Shown piece by piece: positions 30,001-41,043 of a DNA stretch of 64,000 nt (position 1 is its first letter; each line of letters starts with the position of its first letter). The notes under the pieces are model-generated. The model did not search any database and had not been told where the DNA came from. It was given only the letters and a program-made list of their open reading frames with translations. Made by a program: the position numbers and the translations under genes. The stretch is from Ruminococcus sp. (GTDB taxonomy: Bacteria > Bacillota > Clostridia > Oscillospirales > Acutalibacteraceae): NCBI GenBank assembly GCA_022779485.1, contig JALFTC010000027.1:22480-86479 (forward strand). Direction: 5' to 3'.

Positions 30001-31086
30001 ATGAAAAAACTTTTATCATTAACATTAGCTGTTGTTATAGCCTTATCAATTCTGATAGTACCAATGGGTACAAGTGCAAAGACAAAACCGAAAAAGCCTG
30101 TAAAAACATATGTTGCAAAGTCGGATGAATACTTCAACTCTTATGGCAGGGCATATTCACAAGGAGGAAAGCTATACTTTCATGAATCCTACGGCGAAAC
30201 CTATTTGCTGACAAAAACATCGGGAAATCCTGTGGGTTCCTATTATACAAGAGGGGATACTGTGTATTATTATAAAAGAGGCAATATATATTCAGTCAAC
30301 ACCAGAGGAAAAAACAGAAAAAGACTCTACGGTAAAGCTGATTCCCACAAATTACTTGGTGGTTACGGTTCTGCTGTCATTATTACTATAATTGACGAAA
30401 ACGGCAATCAAAGAGTTAGTAAAATCAAGGATGGCAAAACTACAACTCTGTTTGAACGCCGTATTCCAAATGACGGTAATGACGACCATGCCTATGAATA
30501 TTACAATCCTTGGGATTTAACTTTATTTAGCGGAAAAATTTATTTTAATAACGAAAACAAGGTATATGACCTTGCAACAAACAAAGTAAAGTCCTTTAAG
30601 GCTTCACAAATTGTTGGCACAAAGAATTACCTTTACTATGTGAACAAGGTTAATAATTTAAGAAGAATTGACAAATATGGCTCCAACCAACTATTAGCCA
30701 AAAACATAACTAAAATATATACAGCCAATGATGCAAGGACAATAGTATATGGCAAAAAAAATCCTACTACAGGGAAAGAATATTTATACAGGAAAACGGC
30801 TATTTATTACCAAACATACAGACTGTGCAGTGTAGAAGATTTGGGTGCAACCTTGGGTGTTGAGGAAAAGGACACAGTTATAAACAAAGCGTATTTTATC
30901 CCCGGCAAGGCTTATCTGCTAATCAACACAAAAATTGTTCTAAGTGTGGGCAGTAGGGGTGGTGAACCAACTGTTCTGTGTAAAGCAGAAGGAGAAAACG
31001 AGATTTGTTCACTTATTTACCACTGTAGAAAAATCTATTATGAGAAACGTTTTTATGACCCGGTCAATGATATTGACGACTGGTAA
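30001..31086 (+). CDS. Secreted protein, possible DUF5050/beta-propeller-like fold (paralog B)
   Basis: Signal peptide; same motif order as paralog A (SVNTRGKNRKRLYG, LLGGYGSAVI, SVGSRGGEPTVL). Confidence 0.65.
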   Translation: MKKLLSLTLAVVIALSILIVPMGTSAKTKPKKPVKTYVAKSDEYFNSYGRAYSQGGKLYFHESYGETYLLTKTSGNPVGSYYTRGDTVYYYKRGNIYSVNTRGKNRKRLYGKADSHKLLGGYGSAVIITIIDENGNQRVSKIKDGKTTTLFERRIPNDGNDDHAYEYYNPWDLTLFSGKIYFNNENKVYDLATNKVKSFKASQIVGTKNYLYYVNKVNNLRRIDKYGSNQLLAKNITKIYTANDARTIVYGKKNPTTGKEYLYRKTAIYYQTYRLCSVEDLGATLGVEEKDTVINKAYFIPGKAYLLINTKIVLSVGSRGGEPTVLCKAEGENEICSLIYHCRKIYYEKRFYDPVNDIDDW

Positions 31087-31160
31087 TCAATAAGTATTTT
31101 CCCTTTCCCCTTGCAAAAAGGCACTCCTTTTGTGTATAATAATCAAAAGGTCGTGATTAT

Positions 31161-31394
31161 ATGAAAGGGAAAATTAAGGCAAAGCAGGTGTTTATTGTGG
31201 CACTTATTCTCGCCGTTGCGGTTGTACTGTTTATAGGCGGAACACTCCTTACCACAAGGTACAAAACCACCATTGTAGACACCTATGAGCATTACTACAA
31301 CAAATACTACGACCAAGTGGAAAACTATATCAAAAACGGCAGAGAAGAAATCGAGAAAAACATCCAACTTGCATCTCAAGAGAATAAAAGGTGA
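31161..31394 (+). CDS. Small membrane-anchored protein
   Basis: TM helix then charged coiled-coil-like tail; terminator follows at 31407. Confidence 0.55.
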   Translation: MKGKIKAKQVFIVALILAVAVVLFIGGTLLTTRYKTTIVDTYEHYYNKYYDQVENYIKNGREEIEKNIQLASQENKR

Positions 31395-31406
31395 TTAAAG
31401 CAACTA

Positions 31407-31441
31407 ACCCCCTAATGCAAAAACGCATTAGGGGGTGTTTT
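31407..31441. terminator. Terminator
   Basis: AACCCCCTAATGC-aaaaac-GCATTAGGGGGTGTTTT. Confidence 0.7.
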
Positions 31442-31452
31442 ACTTTATATAA

Positions 31453-33264
31453 TCAATCACTGTCCAGCTTAAGCACAGCCATAAATGCCTCTTGTGGCAC
31501 TTCCACAGAGCCTAACTGGCGCATACGCTTTTTGCCCTCTTTTTGCTTTTCAAGGAGCTTTTTCTTTCGGGTAATGTCACCGCCGTAGCACTTGGCAAGA
31601 ACATCCTTGCGCATAGCCTTGACGGTTTCTCTTGCAATGATTTTTCCGCCGATACAGGCTTGAATTGGCACTTCAAACAGCTGTCTTGGGATTTTCTCCT
31701 TTAGCTTTTCTGCCATTTTTCTTGCTCTGCCGTAGGCTTTGTCGGCGTGGATGATAAAGGAAAGTGCGTCGATTACCTCACCGTTAAGCATAATATCCAA
31801 CTTAACCAGCTTGCTTTCGGCATAGTCCTTCAGCTCATAGTCAAAGGATGCATATCCCCTTGTTCTGCTCTTTAAAGTGTCGAAAAAGTCGTAGATAATT
31901 TCAGCCAAAGGCAGTTCGTAGTGAATGTCAACTCTGTCGGAGTCAATGTAATCCATACCCACAAAGTTTCCTCGTCTGTCCTGGCAAAGCTCCATAATGT
32001 TGCCTACATATTCTGACGGAGAGTAGATATGAGCGTCTGTCATAGGCTCCTCTGCCTTTGCAATAAGTGCCGGGTCGGGATAGTTTGTAGGGTTGTCTAT
32101 CATCTCAACTGTTCCGTCAGTCCTTGTTATTCTGTAGCTAACTGACGGTGCGGTTGTAACAAGGTCAAGGTTGTACTCCCTTTCAAGTCTTTCCTGAATA
32201 ATCTCCATATGGAGAAGCCCCAAAAATCCGCATCTGAAACCAAAGCCAAGGGCAACAGAGGCTTCTGCATCAAAGGTCAATGATGCGTCATTCAGCTTTA
32301 GCTTTTCAAGGGCGTCCCTCAGGTCGCCGTACCTTGCTCCGTCTGCCGGATAAATTCCACAGAAAACCATCGACTGCGCCTCTCTGTAACCCGGCAAAGG
32401 CTCTTCTGCCGGATTAGAAACAAGTGTTACTGTGTCGCCCACCTGGGCATCCCTCAAGCTTTTGATTGAGGCGGCAATGTAGCCAACCTCACCGGCATAA
32501 AGTCCGTCCCTTTGTTCAAGGGAGGTCGCCCTCATATAGCCACATTCAACAACCTGAAATTTACTTCCTGTTGCCATCAGCTTAAATTCGTCACCGGGGT
32601 GAATTTGTCCCTCTTTTACCCTTACATATATGATAACACCCTTGTAGCTGTCGTAGTAGCTGTCAAAAATCAATGCTCTTAGTGGGTCGTCATAGCTACC
32701 TGTGGGTGCAGGAATATCCGACACAATTTTCTCCATAACATCGTGAATGTTAAGTCCTGTTTTTGCCGATACGCAGGGGCATCCCTCTGCCGGAATACCG
32801 ATTACATCTTCAATCTCGTTTATAACACGCTGTGGGTCTGCGCTTGGCAAATCAACCTTGTTTACAACAGGTACAATTTCAAGTCCTCCGTCAACAGCCA
32901 AATAGGTGTTTGCAAGGGTTTGAGCCTCTATGCCCTGACTTGCATCCACCACAAGGACTGCGCCCTCACAGGCGGCAAGTGAACGGGAAACCTCGTAGTT
33001 AAAGTCAACATGACCGGGGGTGTCGATAAGGTTAAACTGGTATGTTTCGCCGTCGTCAGCCTTGTAAAGGAGAGTAACAGCGTGAGCCTTGATGGTAATT
33101 CCTCTCTCCCTTTCAAGGTCCATATCGTCAAGAATCTGGTCCTCCATCTCCCTTTTTGCCACCGACTCGGTCTGTTCAAGAATACGGTCGGCAAGGGTGG
33201 ATTTTCCGTGGTCTATGTGAGCAATTATGCTAAAATTTCGGATTTTATCCTGTGGAAATGACAT
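31453..33264 (-). CDS. lepA: Elongation factor 4
   Basis: [18 protein letters not shown], LepA-type domain order. Confidence 0.97.
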   Translation of the reverse strand: MSFPQDKIRNFSIIAHIDHGKSTLADRILEQTESVAKREMEDQILDDMDLERERGITIKAHAVTLLYKADDGETYQFNLIDTPGHVDFNYEVSRSLAACEGAVLVVDASQGIEAQTLANTYLAVDGGLEIVPVVNKVDLPSADPQRVINEIEDVIGIPAEGCPCVSAKTGLNIHDVMEKIVSDIPAPTGSYDDPLRALIFDSYYDSYKGVIIYVRVKEGQIHPGDEFKLMATGSKFQVVECGYMRATSLEQRDGLYAGEVGYIAASIKSLRDAQVGDTVTLVSNPAEEPLPGYREAQSMVFCGIYPADGARYGDLRDALEKLKLNDASLTFDAEASVALGFGFRCGFLGLLHMEIIQERLEREYNLDLVTTAPSVSYRITRTDGTVEMIDNPTNYPDPALIAKAEEPMTDAHIYSPSEYVGNIMELCQDRRGNFVGMDYIDSDRVDIHYELPLAEIIYDFFDTLKSRTRGYASFDYELKDYAESKLVKLDIMLNGEVIDALSFIIHADKAYGRARKMAEKLKEKIPRQLFEVPIQACIGGKIIARETVKAMRKDVLAKCYGGDITRKKKLLEKQKEGKKRMRQLGSVEVPQEAFMAVLKLDSD

Positions 33265-33336
33265 ACTATCACCTTTATACTGAATATTTTCTTATTTTAA
33301 TTTAAATCGCTATTAGTACAGATTATATCACATAAA

Positions 33337-33368
33337 AAATTGCCCGACAAGTCGTCAGGCAATTTTAT
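33337..33368 (-). terminator. Terminator after LCP gene
   Basis: AATTGCCTGACGACTTGTCGGGCAATTTTTT on the minus strand. Confidence 0.65.
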
Positions 33369-33398
33369 TATTTTTATTTGAATTAAAAGGCTTGAAAA

Positions 33399-34871
33399 CT
33401 ACTTCAAATCTGTGTAGATGTAGTGGGCAATATCACTCTTTGTTTCGTCCCAGCTGTTAATGCTGATAATCCAAGCACCTGCGTCTGTTGAACCTGCTGA
33501 CCAGCCGGAGGATTCCTCAGGGTAGCATCTGTCGCTGGTTTTGTATGTAAACAGCTTGTCGCTGTGGTTAACAAGCCACATCAAGTCTTCCTTGCTTAAA
33601 TCGGTTTCAACATACTTTTTCAAATCGTTGGTGATTGAAAGTATCCGGTCAACCGAGGATGATTTGTAGGACTCGATAAGTCCCATTAACATTCTTCTTT
33701 GACGGCTTGTTCTTGTGAAGTCGTTACCGCTGAAAGTTTCACTTCCTCTGTCACGACAGAACCACAGTGCCTGTTGACCGTTCAGTTTTTGTACTCCGTC
33801 CTTAACTGCAACTTCACCGTATGTTGCGGTTTGTCCGTTTTTGCCAAGCTGCCAGTTGATGTATCCGCATTCGTCCTGGTCAAGCTTGATGTCAACACCG
33901 CCCAGTGCGTCTACAATCTTCTTAAAATCGCCAAAGCCTGTTGTGATGTAGTTGTCTATCTTTATTCCGTAGTTTTTCTCAATAGTCTTTTTTGCAAGTT
34001 TTGGACCGCCGTAGGCAAAGGCGGCATTCAGCTTGTCCTTGCTGTAACCGTCAATGTCAACATAGGTGTCACGCATAAAGGAGCTGAACTTAATCTCCTT
34101 GTTGTTGCTGTCTATGGAAACAAGAATCATTGAGTCGGAACGCCTTGGACCGCTGTCGGCATCTGTTCCCAACAAGAGAATGTTTTTAACCGCTGAATTT
34201 GTGTAGCACTTAACTCCGTCAACATCAACGGTCTTTGTCTTTCCATTCTTAATATCCAGCTTGCTGTCGTCAATTTTCTTTAGACTCCAACCGTTTTTGT
34301 TGTCAAATTTATAGGTTGCTGTTACAACACCCTGCATATCGGAGTCCTTAACATTGAAGGTGATTACATCTTTGTTGCCCTCAAGGTCGGTCTTTCTGTT
34401 TTTTAGTTTTGCAGACTTGTACTCGCTTTGAATATCATTAAGAATATAGCTTTCCTGAAGTCCCGCCTTAGCTTTAAGAACTCTGCTCTGTACATTACAT
34501 TCTGTTGCTACTGAATAGTCGTCACCGTCTTTTGTGTAGTTAAGATTTACAGCAAGGTCATCAATGGAATACACTTCATTTTCCAAATCCACCTTTGCGC
34601 TGACTTTGGCTTGTTTGTCCTCTTCTTTTGTTGAATAAGTGAAGTCGGCAATCTGAAATTCTTGCTGATAGTCGCCGATTTTCTGTGACAGGATATTCGA
34701 GTTTGCAATATCCTCCTTTATTCGACTCTTGCTTATTGTACCGTCATCCCTTAAAAACAAGAAATAACCGGCCACAAGTCCCGCAATAATAACCACCGCA
34801 ACAACAACGGAAATTATTACAATCTTCTTTTTACTGCCCATTTTCACTTTTTCAGTACCGTGTTTACCCAT
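33399..34871 (-). CDS. LytR-CpsA-Psr family protein
   Basis: TM anchor; LLLGTDADSGPRRSDSMILVSID, SFMRDTYVDIDGY, WFCRDRGSE. Confidence 0.92.
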   Translation of the reverse strand: MGKHGTEKVKMGSKKKIVIISVVVAVVIIAGLVAGYFLFLRDDGTISKSRIKEDIANSNILSQKIGDYQQEFQIADFTYSTKEEDKQAKVSAKVDLENEVYSIDDLAVNLNYTKDGDDYSVATECNVQSRVLKAKAGLQESYILNDIQSEYKSAKLKNRKTDLEGNKDVITFNVKDSDMQGVVTATYKFDNKNGWSLKKIDDSKLDIKNGKTKTVDVDGVKCYTNSAVKNILLLGTDADSGPRRSDSMILVSIDSNNKEIKFSSFMRDTYVDIDGYSKDKLNAAFAYGGPKLAKKTIEKNYGIKIDNYITTGFGDFKKIVDALGGVDIKLDQDECGYINWQLGKNGQTATYGEVAVKDGVQKLNGQQALWFCRDRGSETFSGNDFTRTSRQRRMLMGLIESYKSSSVDRILSITNDLKKYVETDLSKEDLMWLVNHSDKLFTYKTSDRCYPEESSGWSAGSTDAGAWIISINSWDETKSDIAHYIYTDLK

Positions 34872-35088
34872 AAAATAACCCCTTATGAACAAATTTATTC
34901 AAATTTTACAAAATAATTGTACACTTTATCAAAGGAATTATCAACCTTTATGACAATTTTGAAATATATAGGGGCAAATCATACTCCTAAGGATTTGGTC
35001 GTCTTTATCTATACTTTTCAGCGTTCTTTTTAAAATGGGTAAAAAAATATCCCCTAATTTGAATAGGGGATTTTTCACTTATTGAAAA

Positions 35089-35322
35089 TCAGTCGATTTC
35101 AACTGAAATTCTTTCGTTTTTGCGAATAGCCGCAGAACGGGCAACTGTGCGGATAGCCTTGGCAATTCTGCCCTGCTTACCGATGATTCTACCCATATCA
35201 TCCTCTGCAACATGGATATGATAAACAGTAACGCCCTCTTCATTAACCTCGTCTGCTGTTACAGAAACCTTTTCAGGCTCCTCAACAAGACCCTTGGCTA
35301 TAATTGTGAGTAATTCCTTCAT
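35089..35322 (-). CDS. khpA: KH-domain RNA-binding protein KhpA
   Basis: GRIIGKQGRIAKAIRTV KH motif; downstream of rpsP with TAATG overlap. Confidence 0.92.
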   Translation of the reverse strand: MKELLTIIAKGLVEEPEKVSVTADEVNEEGVTVYHIHVAEDDMGRIIGKQGRIAKAIRTVARSAAIRKNERISVEID

Positions 35323-35561
35323 TAGAGAATGCCCTCCTTCTTAAGCAATGCCTTAACAGTATCAGTTGGCTGTGCGCCCTTTGCAATCCAAGACTTAACA
35401 GCGTCAGCATCAACAGTAACCTTTGATGGCTCTGTAAGTGGATTATATGTGCCGATTTCTTCAATGAAACGACCATCTCTTGGGTATCTTGAGTCAGCTA
35501 CAACAATTCTGTAAAAAGGAGCTTTTTTAGCACCCATTCTTCTCAATCTAATCTTTACCAT
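35322..35561 (-). CDS. rpsP: 30S ribosomal protein S16
   Basis: [41 protein letters not shown]. Confidence 0.97.
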   Translation of the reverse strand: MVKIRLRRMGAKKAPFYRIVVADSRYPRDGRFIEEIGTYNPLTEPSKVTVDADAVKSWIAKGAQPTDTVKALLKKEGIL

Positions 35562-35631
35562 TATCTTTTCACCTCCGGAAAATTTATCAAAAATAATATC
35601 TATATCACCAAAACAAATTGGTTAATAGCTG

Positions 35632-37041
35632 TTAAAAGGGGAATCCTCCGCCGCCCATAGGCGGCATACCGTTACCGCCCATATTTTCAAGGTTGCCTAA
35701 ATCTCCAAGATTAGGCATACCCTTCATCATAGCACGGCGTTTGCCCTTTTTGCCTTTGCCGGTAAACTGCTTCATCATCTTTTGCATCTGCTCAAGCTGT
35801 TTTAAAAGCCTGTTTACCTCTTCAACCTTTCTGCCGGAACCTGCTGCAATTCGCTTTTTGCGACTTGCGTTAATAAGGCTTGGCTTTTCCCTTTCGGCAG
35901 GCGTCATAGAAAGTATGATTGCCTGGCACCAGTCAATCTGCCTGTCGTTTATGTCGGCATTTTCAAGCTGTTTGCCAAGTCCGGGGATTTTGCCCAAGAT
36001 ACCCTTTAGCGGACCCATCTTCTTAATCTGCTCAAACTGTTGGAGCAAATCGTTAAAGTCCATCTTGTTTTGGAGCATCTTTTTGGCAACTTCCTCTGCC
36101 TTCTTTTCATCCAGCTTTGCCTCAACATCCTCAATCAGGGTAAGCACATCACCCATACCAAGGATTCTGCCGGCCATTCTGTCGGGGTGGAAAACCTCTA
36201 AATCTTCAAGCTTTTCACCGGTACCGCAGAACTTAATCGGCTTGCCTGTAACCTCTTTTACGGAAATTGCAGCACCGCCACGGGTGTCGCCGTCAAGCTT
36301 TGTAAGGATAACACCGGAGATTTCCAGGGTTTCGTTAAAGGACTTAGCCACATTTACTGCGTCCTGACCTGTCATTGAGTCGATAACAAGCAAAATTTCG
36401 TCAGGAGAAACCTCAGCCTTAACATTTTTAAGCTCGTCCATCAGCTCTTCATCAATATGCAGACGACCTGCTGTATCAAGAATAACTACATCATTTCCGT
36501 AGTCCTTGGCGTGTTTAATAGCCTCTTTCGCAATTTTTACAGGGTTTTTCTTGCCCATTTCAAAAACAGGCGCACCTGCCTTTTCACCCACAACCTTGAG
36601 CTGTTCAATTGCGGCAGGACGGTAAATGTCACAGGCGACAAGAAGTGGCCTTCTGCCCTGCTTTTTCAGCATAAGGGCAAGCTTACCGCTGTGGGTGGTT
36701 TTACCGCTACCCTGAAGACCGCACATCATAATTACTGTGGGTGGCTTTGAGGCGAATTTAATTCGTTCTTCCTCTCCGCCCATAAGGGAAGTAAGCTCTT
36801 CGTTTACTATTTTGATTACCATTTGAGCAGGAGTCAGGCTTTCCATAACATCCTGTCCTATGGCTCTTTCTGTCACTCTGTTTGTAAAGTTCTTTGCAAC
36901 CTTGTAGTTAACATCAGCCTCAAGAAGTGCAAGTCGCACCTCTCTCATAGCCTCTTTTACATCACTTTCGCTAAGCTTACCCTTGTTTCTAAGCTTTTTA
37001 AAGGCGTTGCTCAGCTTGTCTGAAAGACCTTCAAATGCCAT
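35632..37041 (-). CDS. ffh: Signal recognition particle protein
   Basis: GLQGSGKTTHSGKLA, DTAGRLHIDEELM, methionine-rich C-terminus. Confidence 0.97.
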   Translation of the reverse strand: MAFEGLSDKLSNAFKKLRNKGKLSESDVKEAMREVRLALLEADVNYKVAKNFTNRVTERAIGQDVMESLTPAQMVIKIVNEELTSLMGGEEERIKFASKPPTVIMMCGLQGSGKTTHSGKLALMLKKQGRRPLLVACDIYRPAAIEQLKVVGEKAGAPVFEMGKKNPVKIAKEAIKHAKDYGNDVVILDTAGRLHIDEELMDELKNVKAEVSPDEILLVIDSMTGQDAVNVAKSFNETLEISGVILTKLDGDTRGGAAISVKEVTGKPIKFCGTGEKLEDLEVFHPDRMAGRILGMGDVLTLIEDVEAKLDEKKAEEVAKKMLQNKMDFNDLLQQFEQIKKMGPLKGILGKIPGLGKQLENADINDRQIDWCQAIILSMTPAEREKPSLINASRKKRIAAGSGRKVEEVNRLLKQLEQMQKMMKQFTGKGKKGKRRAMMKGMPNLGDLGNLENMGGNGMPPMGGGGFPF

Positions 37042-37044
37042 AAC

Positions 37045-37419
37045 CTACCTCCTGTCCTCTCTAATAAGTTCATCTACCAAATCAATCATACCTGAAATTT
37101 CTTTGTCAATTTCAGACCTGCCTGTGTTGTTATCTAAAAGGGACTTTGCTTTTACAAGGCTTTCTTTAAGGGAGCCAAGTCCTTTTTGCATCTCCAAAAA
37201 CCTTTCGTAAAGTCCCAGCTTTTGTTCATATCCGTAAAGGTTGCCCTCGGCTCGTTTGATAAGGTCCCTCACACCCTGTCGGGTGATTCCCATATCCTCG
37301 GCAACCTCCGAAAGAGAAAGGTCGTCATTATAGTACAGTTCAGTTGCCCTCCTCACCTTTTCACTAAGCAATTCACCGTAAAAGTCCAAAAGTAGAGAAA
37401 GCTCCATATTCTTTTCCAT
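37045..37419 (-). CDS. ylxM: YlxM family putative DNA-binding protein
   Basis: Sigma70-r4-like HTH LSLSEVAEDMGITRQGVRDLIKRAE; next to ffh. Confidence 0.92.
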   Translation of the reverse strand: MEKNMELSLLLDFYGELLSEKVRRATELYYNDDLSLSEVAEDMGITRQGVRDLIKRAEGNLYGYEQKLGLYERFLEMQKGLGSLKESLVKAKSLLDNNTGRSEIDKEISGMIDLVDELIREDRR

Positions 37420-37861
37420 AACGCTCTGCCTTTCGTGTGTAAAGTTTTTTTCTTTACAGCAACGCTATTATACAACAACAGTTACTCCTTGTCAATACCT
37501 ATAACAACATATTTATTTCAAAAATAATATCTGCTAAAACCATTAAATTTTTGTATTTAGTCACGCAAATCAGGGCAAAATAACAGGTAGAATATTTGTT
37601 CCGTTTCGGCTAACACAAATGTAAATATTCTTCGTCCTTTATGTGAATAGGGTGTAAATTAATTTTTAACAGAGTTTTAAATCCCCTCTAAATACACATT
37701 TTTTGGCTTTATTTTAGATTTTATATAGTAAAAATAACCATAGTGAATAATTTTAGACTTTCTCAGTTAGCGAAATTGACAAAATTATAACTCCTCAAAA
37801 ATTTTTGGTGAAAAACACTAAAAAATGTGGTATAATTTTGTAGTACAAAACAAATGGAGGA

Positions 37862-38836
37862 TTGTTTTTGGAACAAATAATCAGTATTGACAGAATGGAA
37901 CACGCTGTTGCGCTGTTCGGAAGTTTTGATGAAAACATCAAAATGATAGAAAAAGAATACGGAGTTCATATAATCTGCCGTGACAGCGAGCTGAAAATTT
38001 CCGGTGAAGCCGAAAAAGTAAGCAAGGCTGTTAAGGTTATCGACAATCTGCTAAGCTTTATTAACAAGGGCGAAAGCCTTAGCGAACAAAACATTCGCTA
38101 CTGTATGAGCCTTGTTAACGAGGGCAGTGAGGACAAGATACAGGAGCTTTCCACAGACTGCATCTGTATTACAAGCAAGGGAAAGCCTGTAAAGCCAAAA
38201 ACCTTGGGGCAAAAGAGATATTGCCAAAGCATTGCAAAGAACACCATCACCATTGGTGTTGGACCTGCCGGAACCGGCAAGACCTACCTTGCAGTTGCTA
38301 TGGCGGTAACGGCTTTCAGGGCAAAACAGGTAAACAGGATTATCCTTACAAGACCTGCTGTTGAGGCAGGGGAAAAGCTGGGATTTTTGCCCGGGGATTT
38401 GCAAAGCAAGGTTGACCCATACCTTAGACCGCTGTATGACGCACTGTTTGATATGCTGGGTGCAGAAACATACAACAAGTATGTTGAGCGTGGCAACATT
38501 GAGGTTGCTCCACTGGCATATATGAGGGGCAGAACACTTGACGACAGCTTTATAATTTTGGACGAAGCCCAAAACACCACAAGGGAACAGATGAAAATGT
38601 TTCTCACAAGGCTTGGTTTCAACTCCAAAATGGTAATCACAGGGGATGTAACCCAAATTGACCTTCCATCAGGGGCAAGAAGCGGACTTAAGGACTGCAT
38701 TAAGGTTCTGAAAGATATAGACGATATAAAGCATATTACATTTAACGAAAAGGATGTTGTAAGACATCACCTTGTTCAGGATATTATAAAAGCTTACGCA
38801 AAAACGGAGGAGACGAGAAAAAATGACAGAAAATAA
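37862..38836 (+). CDS. phoH: PhoH-like ATPase
   Basis: GPAGTGKTYLAVAMAV, FIILDEAQNTT; TTG start (37862 or 37868) after GGAGG. Confidence 0.94.
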   Translation: MFLEQIISIDRMEHAVALFGSFDENIKMIEKEYGVHIICRDSELKISGEAEKVSKAVKVIDNLLSFINKGESLSEQNIRYCMSLVNEGSEDKIQELSTDCICITSKGKPVKPKTLGQKRYCQSIAKNTITIGVGPAGTGKTYLAVAMAVTAFRAKQVNRIILTRPAVEAGEKLGFLPGDLQSKVDPYLRPLYDALFDMLGAETYNKYVERGNIEVAPLAYMRGRTLDDSFIILDEAQNTTREQMKMFLTRLGFNSKMVITGDVTQIDLPSGARSGLKDCIKVLKDIDDIKHITFNEKDVVRHHLVQDIIKAYAKTEETRKNDRK

Positions 38837-39326
38837 AATTAAAGTTATCATCACAAACAAGCAAAAGACAGTTAAAATACCAACAGGACTTAGAATGCTG
38901 GTAAGAAGAACCTGCAACGCTGTACTAAGGATGGAAAATTTTCAGGGCTCTGCCGAGGTTAGCGTTACTTTCGTTGACAATCAGGGAATAAGAGAGCTTA
39001 ACGCCCAGTACAGGGACAAGGACACAGAAACTGATGTTTTGTCTTTCCCAATGGGTGAAAACGGAGTTTGGGACAAGGACCCCGAAACAGGCGCTTTTAT
39101 CCTTGGTGATGTTGTAATATCTATGGAAAAGGCTATGGAACAGGCAAATATTTACGGTCATTCTCTGCAAAGGGAGGTCGGCTACCTCACTGCCCACAGT
39201 GTACTTCACCTTTTGGGCTACGACCACATTGAGCCTCTTGACAGAGTACATATGAGGGAAAAGGAAGAGCTTGTTATGGATCAGCTTGGTCTGCCTGCAA
39301 GCATAAGCTACATTGCAGAGGAGTAA
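38823..39326 (+). CDS. ybeY: Endoribonuclease YbeY
   Basis: HSVLHLLGYDHI metal-binding motif. Confidence 0.96.
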   Translation: MTENKIKVIITNKQKTVKIPTGLRMLVRRTCNAVLRMENFQGSAEVSVTFVDNQGIRELNAQYRDKDTETDVLSFPMGENGVWDKDPETGAFILGDVVISMEKAMEQANIYGHSLQREVGYLTAHSVLHLLGYDHIEPLDRVHMREKEELVMDQLGLPASISYIAEE

Positions 39327-39383
39327 CAAGCAATAAAACTTTTCTGCACAGGGCTTGTCCTTCATAGGAACGGAGCTGTTAAT

Positions 39384-39836
39384 GTGTGTAGAGAGGTAAA
39401 CAGATTTGTTGTTGCAATAGAGGGTATTTGCCACGCCATCAGGACAGAAAGCCATCTGCGTTTTCACCTTGTGGCGTGTTTTTATGTGGTTTTCTTCGGC
39501 TTTTTATACAGTCTTACAAGGGCTTTATGGTGCATTACACTGCTTACAGCTTCATCTGTAATAGGCTTTGAGTTTATAAACACCGCTGTTGAAAGCCTTT
39601 GCGACTTTGTTCAGCCATCATTTCACCCTCTAATAAAAATCACAAAGGATATATCCTCGGGATGTGTTTTGGTATCGGCTGTTTTTGCTTTTGCAAACGG
39701 TATAATCATCTTTGGCAATAGGGATAAATTCTTATTTATACTGAAATTTTATCTCTCATATCCAAGTGCAATACTTTCCCTTGTGGTGACAATAATTGTT
39801 TCTCTCATTTTTATATTTTTTACAAAAAGTGAGTAA
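39384..39836 (+). CDS. dgkA: Diacylglycerol/undecaprenol kinase family protein
   Basis: EFINTAVESLCDF...KITKDISSGCVL. Confidence 0.9.
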   Translation: MCREVNRFVVAIEGICHAIRTESHLRFHLVACFYVVFFGFLYSLTRALWCITLLTASSVIGFEFINTAVESLCDFVQPSFHPLIKITKDISSGCVLVSAVFAFANGIIIFGNRDKFLFILKFYLSYPSAILSLVVTIIVSLIFIFFTKSE

Positions 39837-39905
39837 ACATTGGAAATATTGCACAACAGCAAAAATTGATTTATAATAAATAGAGCTTAGTAAAGGAGAA
39901 GGGTT

Positions 39906-40817
39906 ATGAACACTAAGGATAAATCTGCTTTTGTAGCTATAATAGGACGACCGAATGTGGGCAAAAGCTCAATATTAAATAAACTTTTAGGGCAAAAGGT
40001 TGCCATAGTTTCTTCAAAGCCACAGACAACACGCACAAGGATTATGGGTGTGCTTACAGAGGGGGAAAATCAGCTTGTATTTCTTGATACTCCCGGTATG
40101 CACAAACCAAAAAATTCCTTGGGCGACTATATGGTGCGTTCAATAAACGAATCTGTTGCCGGGGTAGACGCCTGTCTTTTGGTAACAGAGGCTTGTCAGG
40201 ACATCAGAGAAAACGAAAAACTTTTAATTGAAAAGGTTAAAAAGATGGGTTTGCCCTGTGTTTTGGCAATCAACAAAACCGATACGATTAACGACAAGGA
40301 AAAGCTACTTGAACAAATCATAAGCTACACAAGCATTTTTGACTTTGACGCAATTGTGCCGGTATCTGCCGAAACAGGGGACAATCTGGACGAGCTAAAG
40401 GACGAGCTAAAGAAATTTACATCAGAGGGCGGTCACTTTTTCCCTGACGACGCACTTACAGACCAGCCTGAAAAGGTGCTTGCATCGGAAATGATAAGGG
40501 AAAAAATCCTCCGCCTTACCGAAAAGGAAATTCCCCACGGAACTGCTGTTGTAATTGAAAGAATGAAAATGCGTGAGGACAAAAACCTGATGGACATTGA
40601 CGCAACAATTTACTGCGAAAGAGATACCCACAAGGGCATACTTATCGGAAAAAAAGGCTCTATGCTTAAGAAAATTTCCACATATGCCCGTCAGGATATG
40701 GAAAACTTCTTTAACTGCAAGGTAAACCTGAAAACCTGGGTAAAGGTTAAGGAGGACTGGCGAAACAAGGAAAATCTTATGAGAAGCTTTGGCTTTGACC
40801 AAAACGATTTTCAGTGA
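39906..40817 (+). CDS. era: GTPase Era
   Basis: GRPNVGKSSILNKLLGQK, DTPGMHKPK, C-terminal KH. Confidence 0.97.
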   Translation: MNTKDKSAFVAIIGRPNVGKSSILNKLLGQKVAIVSSKPQTTRTRIMGVLTEGENQLVFLDTPGMHKPKNSLGDYMVRSINESVAGVDACLLVTEACQDIRENEKLLIEKVKKMGLPCVLAINKTDTINDKEKLLEQIISYTSIFDFDAIVPVSAETGDNLDELKDELKKFTSEGGHFFPDDALTDQPEKVLASEMIREKILRLTEKEIPHGTAVVIERMKMREDKNLMDIDATIYCERDTHKGILIGKKGSMLKKISTYARQDMENFFNCKVNLKTWVKVKEDWRNKENLMRSFGFDQNDFQ

Positions 40818-40878
40818 TTCCATAATTTACAGACCATAAAAGAAATATCACCGTAAAATAATAATAAGGGTGATATTT

Positions 40879-41043
40879 ATGAATGAAACTGACGCATGGA
40901 ACTACTTTATGCAAACAGGCCATGTGAATGATTACCTGGCATATCTTTCTGTACAACAAGCCAAGAATGCCGGCAAGGAGCTTGAAAAGGGAAATGAAGA
41001 CTCTGACAGAGGGGCTTATACTGAAAGAACAGAATATAGGTGA
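40879..41043 (+). CDS. yqzL: YqzL-like small protein (absent from ORF track)
   Basis: MNETDAWNYFMQTGHVNDYLAYLSVQQAKNAGKELEKGNEDSDRGAYTERTEYR*, 54 aa after AAGGGTG; position between era and recO as in Bacillus. Confidence 0.8.
   Translation: MNETDAWNYFMQTGHVNDYLAYLSVQQAKNAGKELEKGNEDSDRGAYTERTEYR

Noticed and set aside
35693-36367. 224-aa forward ORF
   Set aside because: Antisense to ffh; Ser/Pro/Phe-rich shadow translation.
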